NCBI RefSeq assembly: GCF_039729195.1
Contig: NZ_CP155796.1
Span: forward strand, 3,658,001-3,722,000
DNA from: Mycobacterium sp. DL
Lineage (GTDB): Bacteria > Actinomycetota > Actinomycetes > Mycobacteriales > Mycobacteriaceae
DNA: 64,000 bases
Direction of reading: 5' to 3'
Of this stretch, positions 48,486 to 57,090 are shown in pieces; the first letter of the stretch is position 1, and every line of letters starts with the position of its first letter. The notes under the pieces are model-generated. The model was given only the letters and a program-made list of their open reading frames with translations, was not told the origin of the DNA and did not search any database. The translations under genes and the position numbers were made by a program.

Positions 48486-51450
48486 GCGACGTATCCACTT
48501 TCTCTGAGAGCTCTGCGATCAGGTCGGTGCCCGTGATCCCGCCGAGCAGTCTCGCCAGCGGAACCGTTCGTCCTGTCAGGCGGGTGAGGCGCTTTCGCAG
48601 GTCCAGCGCAAGCAACGAGTCGACCCCGAGGTCGAACAGCGACGAGTCCAGATCGAGCATCGTCGAGTCGACGTCGAGCACGCTCGCCAGTTGGCTGCGC
48701 ACGGCCTCCGGTGCGGTCATCGTCGTCGCCGCGACGGTGGTGTCACCAGAAGTGTCTGACCGTTCGGGTTCGGGGGTGCCGTAGAACAGTCGCAGCCGAT
48801 CGGGATCGGCCGCCAGCACCAGCGGGTCCTTCGGGTAGTCGTGCAAGCCGGCCGCGACGGCCAGTGCGGGCTCCATCTGCCGCAGTCCGGTGCGCTCGAC
48901 CCGCGCGATCTCGGCCTCGTCGACGATGCCGCCGCCCTCCCACAGACCCCACCGGATGGCTGTGCAGTTGCGCCCAAGAGCACGCAGTTGACCCGCCATC
49001 ACGTCGAGCATCCGGTTGGCCGCCGCGTAGCCGGCCACACCCTTCCCGCCCCACACCCCGGTCACCGACGAGCACAACAGGATTCGCGCGTCGGCACGAA
49101 TCGGCCATACGTGCATCAGGTGTTCGAGTCCGGCGAGCTTGGCCGCCGACATGTCGCGCAGCGATTGCCCGGTGGTGTTCTTCCTGTCGGCGAACGAGGC
49201 GGTTCCGGCGGCGTGGATGACCAACGTCGCCTCGCCGTCGGCGTGACCCGCGGCGGTGGCCGAGACCTGTTCGACGTCGGCGATGTCACATGGTGGCGCG
49301 ACGATCACACCGTCGTGCCCGGCGCGCAGTTCCTCGAGCACCGCAGGTTCCACGCCGCGACGGCTCAGCAGCACGATCCGTCGGGCGCCATGTGCGGCGA
49401 ACGTCCGCGCGAAGCTGAGCCCGATCGCGCCGGATCCACCGGTGATCACCACGTTGTCCAGCACCCCGGAGTCCAGCCGCCACGGCGGGGCCGCGGACGC
49501 GTCGTCACCGATCGCCCGCCGATAGACGGTGGCAGCGGTGTCCCCGCTGCGCACCGCCACTTCGCCCGCGTCGCCGAGCACCACGTTCACCGTCTCGGTG
49601 AGCGTTGCGTCCGACGTGTGAGGCGACGGCAGGTCGACATGATGGAAAGCCTGGTCGGGGAATTCGAAGCCGACACAGCGGTGCATCGCCGCCAACGCGG
49701 CCTGCGCGGGGTCGGCGACGGGGTCGGCGGCAAGGACCTGCTCGGCGCCCGCAGTCACCAGCCACACGTCCCGGCACGTGGCACCGACGCTGTCGACATA
49801 GTCCAGGAGCCCCGCGTCGATCCCCTCTGCCAACTCCCCGACGGCGGCGAGGGTGTCAGCGCCGGCGAGTGTGGCTGCCACCACGACGACGACGTCGGCA
49901 TCACCTGCGGTGGTGAGCACCGCACCGCGGTGAGCGTCGACGGCACCACGGAGCCGCGCGGCGAGCGGCCCCTCGGGTCCGAGGTCGAGCACTGCCACCG
50001 ACCGAACGCCTTCGGCCGATCGGGAGCGCGACGGCTGCGGGCGCCACTCCTCGCTGGTGACGGTGACGCCGGGCGCGGGCGGAAGCGGTTCTGCTGTGGC
50101 CCAGAAGTGTTCGGTCCGCATCGGCGCACCGGGCAGGCCCCGCAGCGGTTCGTGAGAGGCGCCGAGCAGATCGGCCCAGCGGTATGCCGGATCCGCGACG
50201 GCGGCAGCCGTGATGTTCGCCGCGAGGTGGTCGATCAGCGGCTCGTCGCGGTGACCCGAGCCGATGAGGACGGCCGGCTCACTGCCGGCGTCGCCGTGGC
50301 GTTCCCTCGCGTCCTCGACGGCGAACAGCAACGACGGGTGCGCCGACATCTCCAGGAAAACCTCGGCGCCACAACCGATCGCGGCAGCGGCGGCCCGGTC
50401 GAAGCGGATGGTGTTGCGCAGGTTGGCATACCAGTATGCGCCGAACTCGGTGCCCGCCGGAACGACCGACCCGGTCGCCGACCCGATGAACTGCACTGCG
50501 GAGTCGGTGAACACCGAATTCGGCAGTCGGCGCAGCAGATCGGCGTGCTGCGGGTCCATCGCGCTGGTGTGCGCCGGAAAGCTCATCGCGAGTTCCCGGG
50601 CGAACAGGCCCTCGGCGGTGGCGGTGGCGACCACCTCGGTGATGGCATCCCGGTCCCCCGCAACCGCCACCGATTCCGCCGCGTTGACCGCCGAGAGCTC
50701 CAGCCAGCCCCCATTGGCGTTGATCATTTCGGCCGCCTGCGCGGGACCGACGCCGAGTACTGCAACGCCGTGGCGGCCGGGGATGCTCTCGATCGCGTGC
50801 GCCCGCGCGGCGAGCACCGCGACCGCGTCAGCAAGGGTGATGGCCTCGGCGACGTAGGCCGCTGCTACCTCGCCGAGGCTGTGACCGATCGTCAGGTCGG
50901 GCACGATTCCGCAGGAGCGCCAGACGGATGCCAACGCGACGGCGTGGACGAACTGGCCGCCCTGAAGCTCCAACTGCGACACCGTATTCGGGTCATTCGG
51001 GTCCAAAGCGATCGTCAGGAACGGCAGCGGTGATCGCAGTCCGGCGGCCAGAAACGCCGCCTCGAGATCGTCGGCCGCCGCCCGGTAGCCGGGCAGCAGA
51101 CGGTAGGCCTCGGCGCCCATCCCCGGCCACTGACTGCCCTGTCCGGGAAAAACGAATGCGGTGCGGGAACCGGCCCGGCGTGCCGAACGCTCGACCAGCG
51201 GGTGCTGCTCCCCCCGCGCGACGGCGCGCAGGCCCGCAGCGAGTTCGTGCCGATCAGCGGCGCGCAGCACCACCCGATGGCGGCGCACCCGCCGGGTGGC
51301 GATCAGGTGCGCGGCGATCCGTCCGACATCGCCGCCCTCGCGATCGAGGTAGTCGGCCAGCGCTGCCGCATCGGCGGCGAGCAGGTCCTCGTCGTGTGCG
51401 CTCAGCAGCACCGGGATCCGGCCGTCGGGCAGTCGGGCGGCGGGCATCAC
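48478..51450 (-). CDS. mbtD: Mycobactin polyketide synthase MbtD (AT-KR-ACP)
   Basis: 990 residues, no ketosynthase of its own. The acyltransferase domain has [12 protein letters not shown] and the nucleophile S191 in IGHSLGE. The ketoreductase has [32 protein letters not shown] and the later [23 protein letters not shown], which has the expected Ser and Tyr. The carrier domain has S945 in [11 protein letters not shown]. With the separate ketosynthase MbtC it forms a split PKS module that adds and reduces the malonyl/methylmalonyl-derived hydroxyacyl unit of mycobactin. Start GTG 51450 overlaps mbtC by 4 bases. Confidence 0.93.
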   Translation of the reverse strand: MMPAARLPDGRIPVLLSAHDEDLLAADAAALADYLDREGGDVGRIAAHLIATRRVRRHRVVLRAADRHELAAGLRAVARGEQHPLVERSARRAGSRTAFVFPGQGSQWPGMGAEAYRLLPGYRAAADDLEAAFLAAGLRSPLPFLTIALDPNDPNTVSQLELQGGQFVHAVALASVWRSCGIVPDLTIGHSLGEVAAAYVAEAITLADAVAVLAARAHAIESIPGRHGVAVLGVGPAQAAEMINANGGWLELSAVNAAESVAVAGDRDAITEVVATATAEGLFARELAMSFPAHTSAMDPQHADLLRRLPNSVFTDSAVQFIGSATGSVVPAGTEFGAYWYANLRNTIRFDRAAAAAIGCGAEVFLEMSAHPSLLFAVEDARERHGDAGSEPAVLIGSGHRDEPLIDHLAANITAAAVADPAYRWADLLGASHEPLRGLPGAPMRTEHFWATAEPLPPAPGVTVTSEEWRPQPSRSRSAEGVRSVAVLDLGPEGPLAARLRGAVDAHRGAVLTTAGDADVVVVVAATLAGADTLAAVGELAEGIDAGLLDYVDSVGATCRDVWLVTAGAEQVLAADPVADPAQAALAAMHRCVGFEFPDQAFHHVDLPSPHTSDATLTETVNVVLGDAGEVAVRSGDTAATVYRRAIGDDASAAPPWRLDSGVLDNVVITGGSGAIGLSFARTFAAHGARRIVLLSRRGVEPAVLEELRAGHDGVIVAPPCDIADVEQVSATAAGHADGEATLVIHAAGTASFADRKNTTGQSLRDMSAAKLAGLEHLMHVWPIRADARILLCSSVTGVWGGKGVAGYAAANRMLDVMAGQLRALGRNCTAIRWGLWEGGGIVDEAEIARVERTGLRQMEPALAVAAGLHDYPKDPLVLAADPDRLRLFYGTPEPERSDTSGDTTVAATTMTAPEAVRSQLASVLDVDSTMLDLDSSLFDLGVDSLLALDLRKRLTRLTGRTVPLARLLGGITGTDLIAELSEKVDTSRD

Positions 51451-52760
51451 GCGGCCCTGCCTTCCCGGTCGCCTTCAGGGACCGCAACCACGACATGGGT
51501 GTTCGTGCCGCTCATCCCGAACGCCGAGACCGCCCCGAGCCGTACCCCGTCGACCGCCGGCCACGGCGTCAACTTCTCCGCGAGTCGCAGACCCTGGGAT
51601 TCCCAATCGATTTCGCGGCTGCGCTCGTCGACGTGCAGCGTTGCCGGCACCGCAGCGTGCTCGGCGGCCAGCAACACCTTCGCCAGTCCGAGCGCACCTG
51701 CGGCGGCCTGCGTGTGCCCGACGTTGGACTTGACCGACCCCAACAGCGGTCCCTGCCCGGCAGTGCCGGCCCCGTACGTCGCTGCCAGAGAGCTCAGTTC
51801 GGTGCGGTCGCCGAGGCGGGTACCCGTGCCGTGCCCCTCCACCATGCCCACGTCGTCGACGTCGAGGTCGGCGGTGGCGAGCGCGCGACGGAACAACCGG
51901 ACCTGGGCGTCGTGGCTGGGCGCGGTCAGCCCGACCGACCGGCCGTCGGAGTTCGCGCAACTGGCCCGGACCTCGGCGAGGATGCGACGCCGGTCCCGTA
52001 CGGCCGCCGATTTCCGCTGCAGGACGAACATTCCGGCCCCTTCGGCCCACACGGTGCCGCTCGCGTGGGCGCTGTAGGGGCGGCAATGCCCGTCGTCGGA
52101 CAGGGCGTGCTGTTTGGAGAACTCCACGAAATACCCGGGTGATCCCATCACGCAGATCCCGCCGGCCAGGGCGAGGTCACAGTCCCCGGACCGCAGTGCC
52201 TGCACCGCGAGGTGCACCGCCGACAGCGCCGAGGAACACGACGTGTCCACCGTCATCGCCGGACCGGTGAGTCCCAGCGTGTAGGCGATGCGCCCGGAGA
52301 TCACCCCCAACGACGTGCCGGTGATCAGATGCCCGCTGTGGTGCGAGAACTCGGCCATCGCGGGCCCGTAGCGCATATCCGACGCACCGACATAACAGCC
52401 GACGTCGTGCCCGGCGAGATCGTCGGGGTTGATGGCTGCGTCCTCCAGCGCGCGCCACGCAACCCGCAGCGCGACCCGCTGCTGGGGGTCCATGGCGACG
52501 GCCTCGCGTCGGGATATCCCGAAGAACTCGGGATCGAAGCTGCCCGCGCCGGCGAGGAAACCGCCGAGGTTGTGGATGCGTTTGAAGCCCTCCCGGCGCG
52601 AACCGTCGAGAAGGTCGCGGATCGACCAGTCGCGGTCGTCGGGGAACGGGGTCAGTGCCTCGCGCTGTTCGGCGAGCAGATCCCAGTAGTCGGCGGTGTT
52701 CTCCACCCCGCCGGGCGCCTCGACCGCCAAACCGACGATGACGATGGTGTCGTCGGTCAC
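51447..52760 (-). CDS. mbtC: Mycobactin ketosynthase MbtC
   Basis: 437-residue stand-alone beta-ketoacyl synthase. The catalytic triad is complete: C175 in VDTSCSSALS, H310 in EGHGTGT and H349 in KSNVGHT. It extends the lysyl-oxazoline intermediate with the unit carried by MbtD. Start GTG 52760 gives VTDDTIVIVGLAVEAPGG, the usual N-terminus; the longer open frame upstream is a shadow of mbtT. It overlaps mbtT by 4 bases (GTGA). Confidence 0.94.
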   Translation of the reverse strand: MTDDTIVIVGLAVEAPGGVENTADYWDLLAEQREALTPFPDDRDWSIRDLLDGSRREGFKRIHNLGGFLAGAGSFDPEFFGISRREAVAMDPQQRVALRVAWRALEDAAINPDDLAGHDVGCYVGASDMRYGPAMAEFSHHSGHLITGTSLGVISGRIAYTLGLTGPAMTVDTSCSSALSAVHLAVQALRSGDCDLALAGGICVMGSPGYFVEFSKQHALSDDGHCRPYSAHASGTVWAEGAGMFVLQRKSAAVRDRRRILAEVRASCANSDGRSVGLTAPSHDAQVRLFRRALATADLDVDDVGMVEGHGTGTRLGDRTELSSLAATYGAGTAGQGPLLGSVKSNVGHTQAAAGALGLAKVLLAAEHAAVPATLHVDERSREIDWESQGLRLAEKLTPWPAVDGVRLGAVSAFGMSGTNTHVVVAVPEGDREGRAA

Positions 52761-53500
52761 GTGCAGCTCACCAGCTCGGCGACCTCGACGAGATGGTCGT
52801 CGACGTAGAAGTGGCCGCCGTCGAACAACGTGACGGTGAATGCGGCGTCGGTGTGGGATTCCCACTGCCGCAGCAGGTCCACCTCCACCCGGTGGTCTGC
52901 ACGACCGCCGACCGCGTGGATGTCGGCCTTGATCCGCACCCCTCGATCGCACGAGTACCGGTTGAATGCCCGGTAATCGGCACGAACCGCGGGCAGGAGC
53001 AGCTCCAGGAAGTCCTCGTCCTCGAGCAGACGCGCATCGGTGCCGCCCATTTCGACGATGTCGGCCAGCATCTCGCGGTCGGTGGTGGGCACCGGTCGGG
53101 ACTCGGCGACGGTCGAGGGCGCCTGGCTCGCCGACGCCCACAGCTCGCGGACATCGATGCCCCGCCGCTGCGCCATCCGCGTGAACTCGAATCCCACGAG
53201 CGCGCCCATGCAGTGCCCGAACAACCTCAGTGGACCCAACCGCGCCCAGTCCGCAGCGGCGATCATCTCGGCGGCGAGATCGTCGACGGTCTCGGCAGCG
53301 GGGTGCGCCAGGCGTTCACCGCGCTGCGGATACTGGACGATGTAGGTGTCGACTCCGTTGGCCGACAGCGCCATCGCGAAAGTGCGGTAGGCGGCGGCAG
53401 CTCCGCCGGCGTGCGGGAAGATGATCGTCGCCGTTCCCTGCCGGCCGGGAAATCTCTTGATCCACGGTGTGAGCTCGATCTGATGCGCTTCGCCGATCAT
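52757..53500 (-). CDS. mbtT: Type II thioesterase of the mycobactin cluster, Cys in the nucleophile position
   Basis: 247-residue alpha/beta hydrolase of the NRPS type II thioesterase family: IIFPHAGGAAAAYRTFAMAL, QYPQRGERL, then the nucleophile elbow FGHCMGALVGFE where C97 stands in place of the usual Ser, and the catalytic His H230 in FDGGHFYVDD. Such enzymes clear mis-primed carrier domains. In M. tuberculosis, as I recall, MbtB is longer and carries a thioesterase-like C-terminus; here MbtB ends after its carrier domain and the thioesterase is a separate gene. Start ATG 53500 overlaps the mbtB stop (ATGA). Confidence 0.85.
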   Translation of the reverse strand: MIGEAHQIELTPWIKRFPGRQGTATIIFPHAGGAAAAYRTFAMALSANGVDTYIVQYPQRGERLAHPAAETVDDLAAEMIAAADWARLGPLRLFGHCMGALVGFEFTRMAQRRGIDVRELWASASQAPSTVAESRPVPTTDREMLADIVEMGGTDARLLEDEDFLELLLPAVRADYRAFNRYSCDRGVRIKADIHAVGGRADHRVEVDLLRQWESHTDAAFTVTLFDGGHFYVDDHLVEVAELVSCT

Positions 53501-56500
53501 CGTCCAGGGGCCGAGTTGGTGTCGAGCGTGGAATCCAGCTCCGCGGCTACGTCGGCAGCATCCATCGCCGCGACCTCGAGGTAGAGCCGGGCCACTTCGG
53601 CCAATCTGCCACCATGCGGTTCGGCCGCCCCGAGTCGGGCGGCGAGCGCCGCGGCGCTGCGGGTGGCGAAGATGTCGGCGACCATCACCGTCGGGGTGTC
53701 CAGCCATGTCCGGATCCGGGCCACCGCCTGGGTGGCCAGCACCGAATCTCCCCCGATGGCGAAGAAGTCGTCGTCGGCGCCGACGTCGGCGCGCCCGAGA
53801 ACCTCGCCGATGATTCCGGTCAGCGCGGCCTCCACCGGAGTGGCCGGGGCACGGTAGCCGACCCCGGTGAGCACGTCGGCGCCCTTCAAGCGTTCGGCGA
53901 CCGCCGCACGGTCGATCTTGCCGCCCAGCGTGTACGGGATCCGGTCGGCGGACACGATGATCTGCGGAATCATGTGCGGCGGAACACGTTCGGCCATCGC
54001 TTCGGCGACGGCCTTCGGATCGGGTTCGGCCGCACCGGCGTCGGCACAGACGAGCGCAGCAAGGAGTTCGCTGCCACCGTCGGTGGCGACGACCGCAGCC
54101 ACCGCGGAGTCGACACCCGGGGCGCGCCGCAGTGCGGCCTCGACCTCGCCGAGTTCGACGCGGTAACCGCTGATCTTGATCCGGTGGTCCGCCCGTCCGA
54201 CGAACTCGATGAGCCCCTCGGGCCGGTACCGGACCAGGTCACCGGTGCGGTACCAGGTCCTGCCGTCGTGCTCGACAAAACGCTCGGCGGTCAGATCGGG
54301 ACGGGCGCAGTAGCCGCGCGCGATTCCGCGGCCGCCGACCCACAGTTCACCGGGCACCCAGGTCGGACAATCCCGTCCGTCGGCGCCGACAACCCGGCAG
54401 ACGTTGTTGGGCAACGGAATGCCCAGCGGCACCGACGTCCAGTCGTCGGCGAGGTCGTCGACCTCACAGATCGTGTTGTGGGTCGCCGTCTCGGTGGCGC
54501 CGCCGAGGCCGGCGAACCGGACCTGCGGCGCGCGCTTGCGCAGCGTGCGGACCATCTCGGGTCGCACCCAGTCTCCGCCGGTCGGAACCACCCGCACCGA
54601 GGACAGGTCGCCGTCGACCTCGAGCAGCATCTCCAGCCAGCCCGGCATGAAATGCAGCGCCGTGACGCGGTGGTGTTCGATCAACCGCGCCCAGGTGTCC
54701 GGGTCGCGGCGGTGCTGCTCGTCGACGACGACGATCGAGGCACCCGCACGCAGCGTGCCGAACACGTCGAGCACCGACAGGTCACACTCGAGAGTCGACA
54801 GCGCAAGACACCGATCCTCGGGTCCGATCTCGAAGTGCGCGTTGATGAACTCGACGGTGTTCATCGCGGCCGCGTGCGGCATCTCCACGCCCTTGGGCTC
54901 CCCGGTCGAGCCGGAGGTGAACAAGATGTAGGCCAGATCCTCGGGATCGACTGCGGCGGGGGTGAATCCGACATCCCGACCGCCCACCCGGATGGCTTCG
55001 CCGACGGTCAACCCGCAGCGGCCGGGGATCGGCTCGTCGCCGCAGGCCAGCACCATGCGGACCCGGGCGTTCTTCAGCATGCGATCGGCACGTTCGACGG
55101 GGTGGTCCACGCCGACGGGCACGTACACCGCGCCCGCGGCGGTGATCCCGAGCAGCGCGATGATCTGCTCGTGGTTCTTCGGCCCCATCACTGCGACGGC
55201 GTCACCGTGCCGCACGCCGGCAACGGTCAGCGCCGCAGCGACCGCCAGCACCTGCTCGCGCAGTTCGCCATAGCTCAGGACGCCGTCGGCGGTGTACACC
55301 GCGGGGGCGTCGGGATCGGCGGCGGCACAGCGGAAGAAGCCGTCGTGCAGCGCTTCGCCGCTCGGTGTCGTTTCGGCCGCGCCGAGGTGCCGCTGTTCAC
55401 CGATGGCCACCGGTGGATCGATTGTGTCCCAGGCAGATTCATCGCGGGCGAGCCGTTCCAGCTCGGCGATGTGGTGGGCGAACATCGCGTCGGCGACACC
55501 CGGCCGGAACGCATCCTCCCGGACGTCCCAGTTGATCATCAGTCCTTCGGCGACCGGGGTCGCCTGCGCGTCGAGCAGCACCTGGGGCCCCTGCGAGATG
55601 GTCCACACCGGCCTGCCGAACTGTGCGGTGACCTCCCCGGCGAACAGGTCACCGAGGCCGAGGGCACTGGTGAACACGAACGGTGCCAGCACCGGCGTGC
55701 CGTGGTGGCGCGTCAGGTCGCGCAGCACCGACAACCCCGAGTAGCTGGAATGCCGGGCCGTGGTGTGCAGGGTCTGCTGCGCTTGGCGCGCACGCGAGAT
55801 CGGTGTGTCGGCTTCGGTCAGATCGAGGTCGAGCATCAACGACGACGTGAAGTCCCCCACCAGTGCGTCGACGTCGGGGTGGAACTGTTCACGGCCGAAC
55901 ATGGGCAGGTTCAACAGGAATCGGCGGTTGGTCGACCAGCGCGCCAAGGTTCCCGCGTAGGACGCGGCCACCGCCATCGCGGGGGTGATGCCACGGCGGT
56001 GCGCCGCGGCGAACAGCGCATCCCGGGTCTGTACGTCGAAGATGTGCCAGCGACGTGTCCCGCGTCGGGGGTCGGCCTGCTCCGAGCGCGGCACCAGGGG
56101 CAGGGCGGGCCCCTCCGGCAATTGCGGAACACGCTCTGCCCACCACCGCCGGTCCTCGTCGGACTCGGCGTTCGTGGCGGTCAGCGCTGTCCGGTATTCG
56201 CGGTAGGAGTACCGCAGCGGCGGCAGGTCGCCGCCGCGGTAGAACACCGCGAGATCGGACATGAAGTTGCGATAGCTGACGGCGTCGGCGGCCTGCATGT
56301 CGAGGTCGACGTGCAGTCGGGTCCGGCCGTCGGGTAGCAGCGACAGCGACAGCTCCAACACCTCGCCGTCGAGCAGTTGATGCGACTTGGTGTCACGGAT
56401 CTGCTCGATCCGTTCCTCTGCCGCTGCGACGTCGAGGTCACGTAGGTCGTAGACCTCGACCGGGAGTTCGCGGTCACCGATCCGCTGCGTGCCGTCTGGC

Positions 56501-56979
56501 AGGATCTCCACCCGCAGCATCGGGTGGCGGGCCGCCAACCGTGCGGCCGCGGCACGCAATCGCTCGGGATCGACTCCGGCGCCGTCGAATTCGACGTACA
56601 GATGAGCGGCGACACCGCCCAGTTGCTGGTCGTCGTTGCGGCCGACCCACAGGGCGTGCTGGATGGGCGCCAGGGGGAACGGTTGGCCGTCCTCAGTTGC
56701 GCCCGCACCGGTGGCCGACGGGTGGTCGTCATCGCCGGGTGTCGCGGCTTGTCCGGCGATCAGATCCGTCCACGCCTGTACGGTGGGGTTCGCGGCCAAC
56801 GCGGCGAATCCGACGTCGATGCCCTGCCGGCGCCAACGTCCCGACAGCGACATCATCCTGATCGAGTCGAGGCCCGAGGCGATCAGGTCGGCCTGGGGAT
56901 CCAGGTCCTCGGCACTGACACCGAGGAGTTCGGCGACCTCGTCGCGGACAGAATCCGCCCACGTCGTTGCTACACCCAC
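53497..56979 (-). CDS. mbtB: Mycobactin NRPS MbtB (ArCP-Cy-A-PCP), serine module
   Basis: 1160 residues. The aryl carrier domain has S39 in IASGLDSIRMM. The heterocyclisation domain (about 100-530) carries the DxxxxDxxS motif in DLDMQAADAVSYRNF. The adenylation domain (about 550-1030) has ILFTSGSTGEPKGVE, GLGGATETATHN, YRTGDLVRY and YTLGGKIDRAA. The peptidyl carrier domain has S1079 in AIGGDSVLATQ. It takes the aryl acid from MbtA on the ArCP, couples it to serine and cyclises to the oxazoline. No thioesterase domain follows the carrier; that function is in the next gene. Start GTG 56979. First gene of the leftward operon, behind two candidate IdeR boxes. Confidence 0.94.
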   Translation of the reverse strand: MGVATTWADSVRDEVAELLGVSAEDLDPQADLIASGLDSIRMMSLSGRWRRQGIDVGFAALAANPTVQAWTDLIAGQAATPGDDDHPSATGAGATEDGQPFPLAPIQHALWVGRNDDQQLGGVAAHLYVEFDGAGVDPERLRAAAARLAARHPMLRVEILPDGTQRIGDRELPVEVYDLRDLDVAAAEERIEQIRDTKSHQLLDGEVLELSLSLLPDGRTRLHVDLDMQAADAVSYRNFMSDLAVFYRGGDLPPLRYSYREYRTALTATNAESDEDRRWWAERVPQLPEGPALPLVPRSEQADPRRGTRRWHIFDVQTRDALFAAAHRRGITPAMAVAASYAGTLARWSTNRRFLLNLPMFGREQFHPDVDALVGDFTSSLMLDLDLTEADTPISRARQAQQTLHTTARHSSYSGLSVLRDLTRHHGTPVLAPFVFTSALGLGDLFAGEVTAQFGRPVWTISQGPQVLLDAQATPVAEGLMINWDVREDAFRPGVADAMFAHHIAELERLARDESAWDTIDPPVAIGEQRHLGAAETTPSGEALHDGFFRCAAADPDAPAVYTADGVLSYGELREQVLAVAAALTVAGVRHGDAVAVMGPKNHEQIIALLGITAAGAVYVPVGVDHPVERADRMLKNARVRMVLACGDEPIPGRCGLTVGEAIRVGGRDVGFTPAAVDPEDLAYILFTSGSTGEPKGVEMPHAAAMNTVEFINAHFEIGPEDRCLALSTLECDLSVLDVFGTLRAGASIVVVDEQHRRDPDTWARLIEHHRVTALHFMPGWLEMLLEVDGDLSSVRVVPTGGDWVRPEMVRTLRKRAPQVRFAGLGGATETATHNTICEVDDLADDWTSVPLGIPLPNNVCRVVGADGRDCPTWVPGELWVGGRGIARGYCARPDLTAERFVEHDGRTWYRTGDLVRYRPEGLIEFVGRADHRIKISGYRVELGEVEAALRRAPGVDSAVAAVVATDGGSELLAALVCADAGAAEPDPKAVAEAMAERVPPHMIPQIIVSADRIPYTLGGKIDRAAVAERLKGADVLTGVGYRAPATPVEAALTGIIGEVLGRADVGADDDFFAIGGDSVLATQAVARIRTWLDTPTVMVADIFATRSAAALAARLGAAEPHGGRLAEVARLYLEVAAMDAADVAAELDSTLDTNSAPGR

Positions 56980-57005
56980 CAGACCTCCTCGACTGCCTCC
57001 AGAAT

Positions 57006-57044
57006 TAAGCGCAGGCTGCCCTAACTTCGTGGAGGCTACCCTAT
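57006..57044. promoter_or_regulatory. Two candidate IdeR boxes in the mbtB-mbtA spacer
   Basis: Two 19-bp matches to TTAGGTTAGGCTAACCTAA, each 13 of 19: TAAGCGCAGGCTGCCCTAA at 57006-57024 and TTCGTGGAGGCTACCCTAT at 57026-57044. They are 20 bases apart centre to centre, so two dimers could bind side by side. The M. tuberculosis mbtA-mbtB spacer is known to hold two IdeR sites. Position between divergent mbtB and mbtA supports iron repression of both. Confidence 0.7.
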
Positions 57045-57090
57045 ATTCGGGTCACCGAAAACTCCTACCCAGAGCGGGCGACGACTACTG

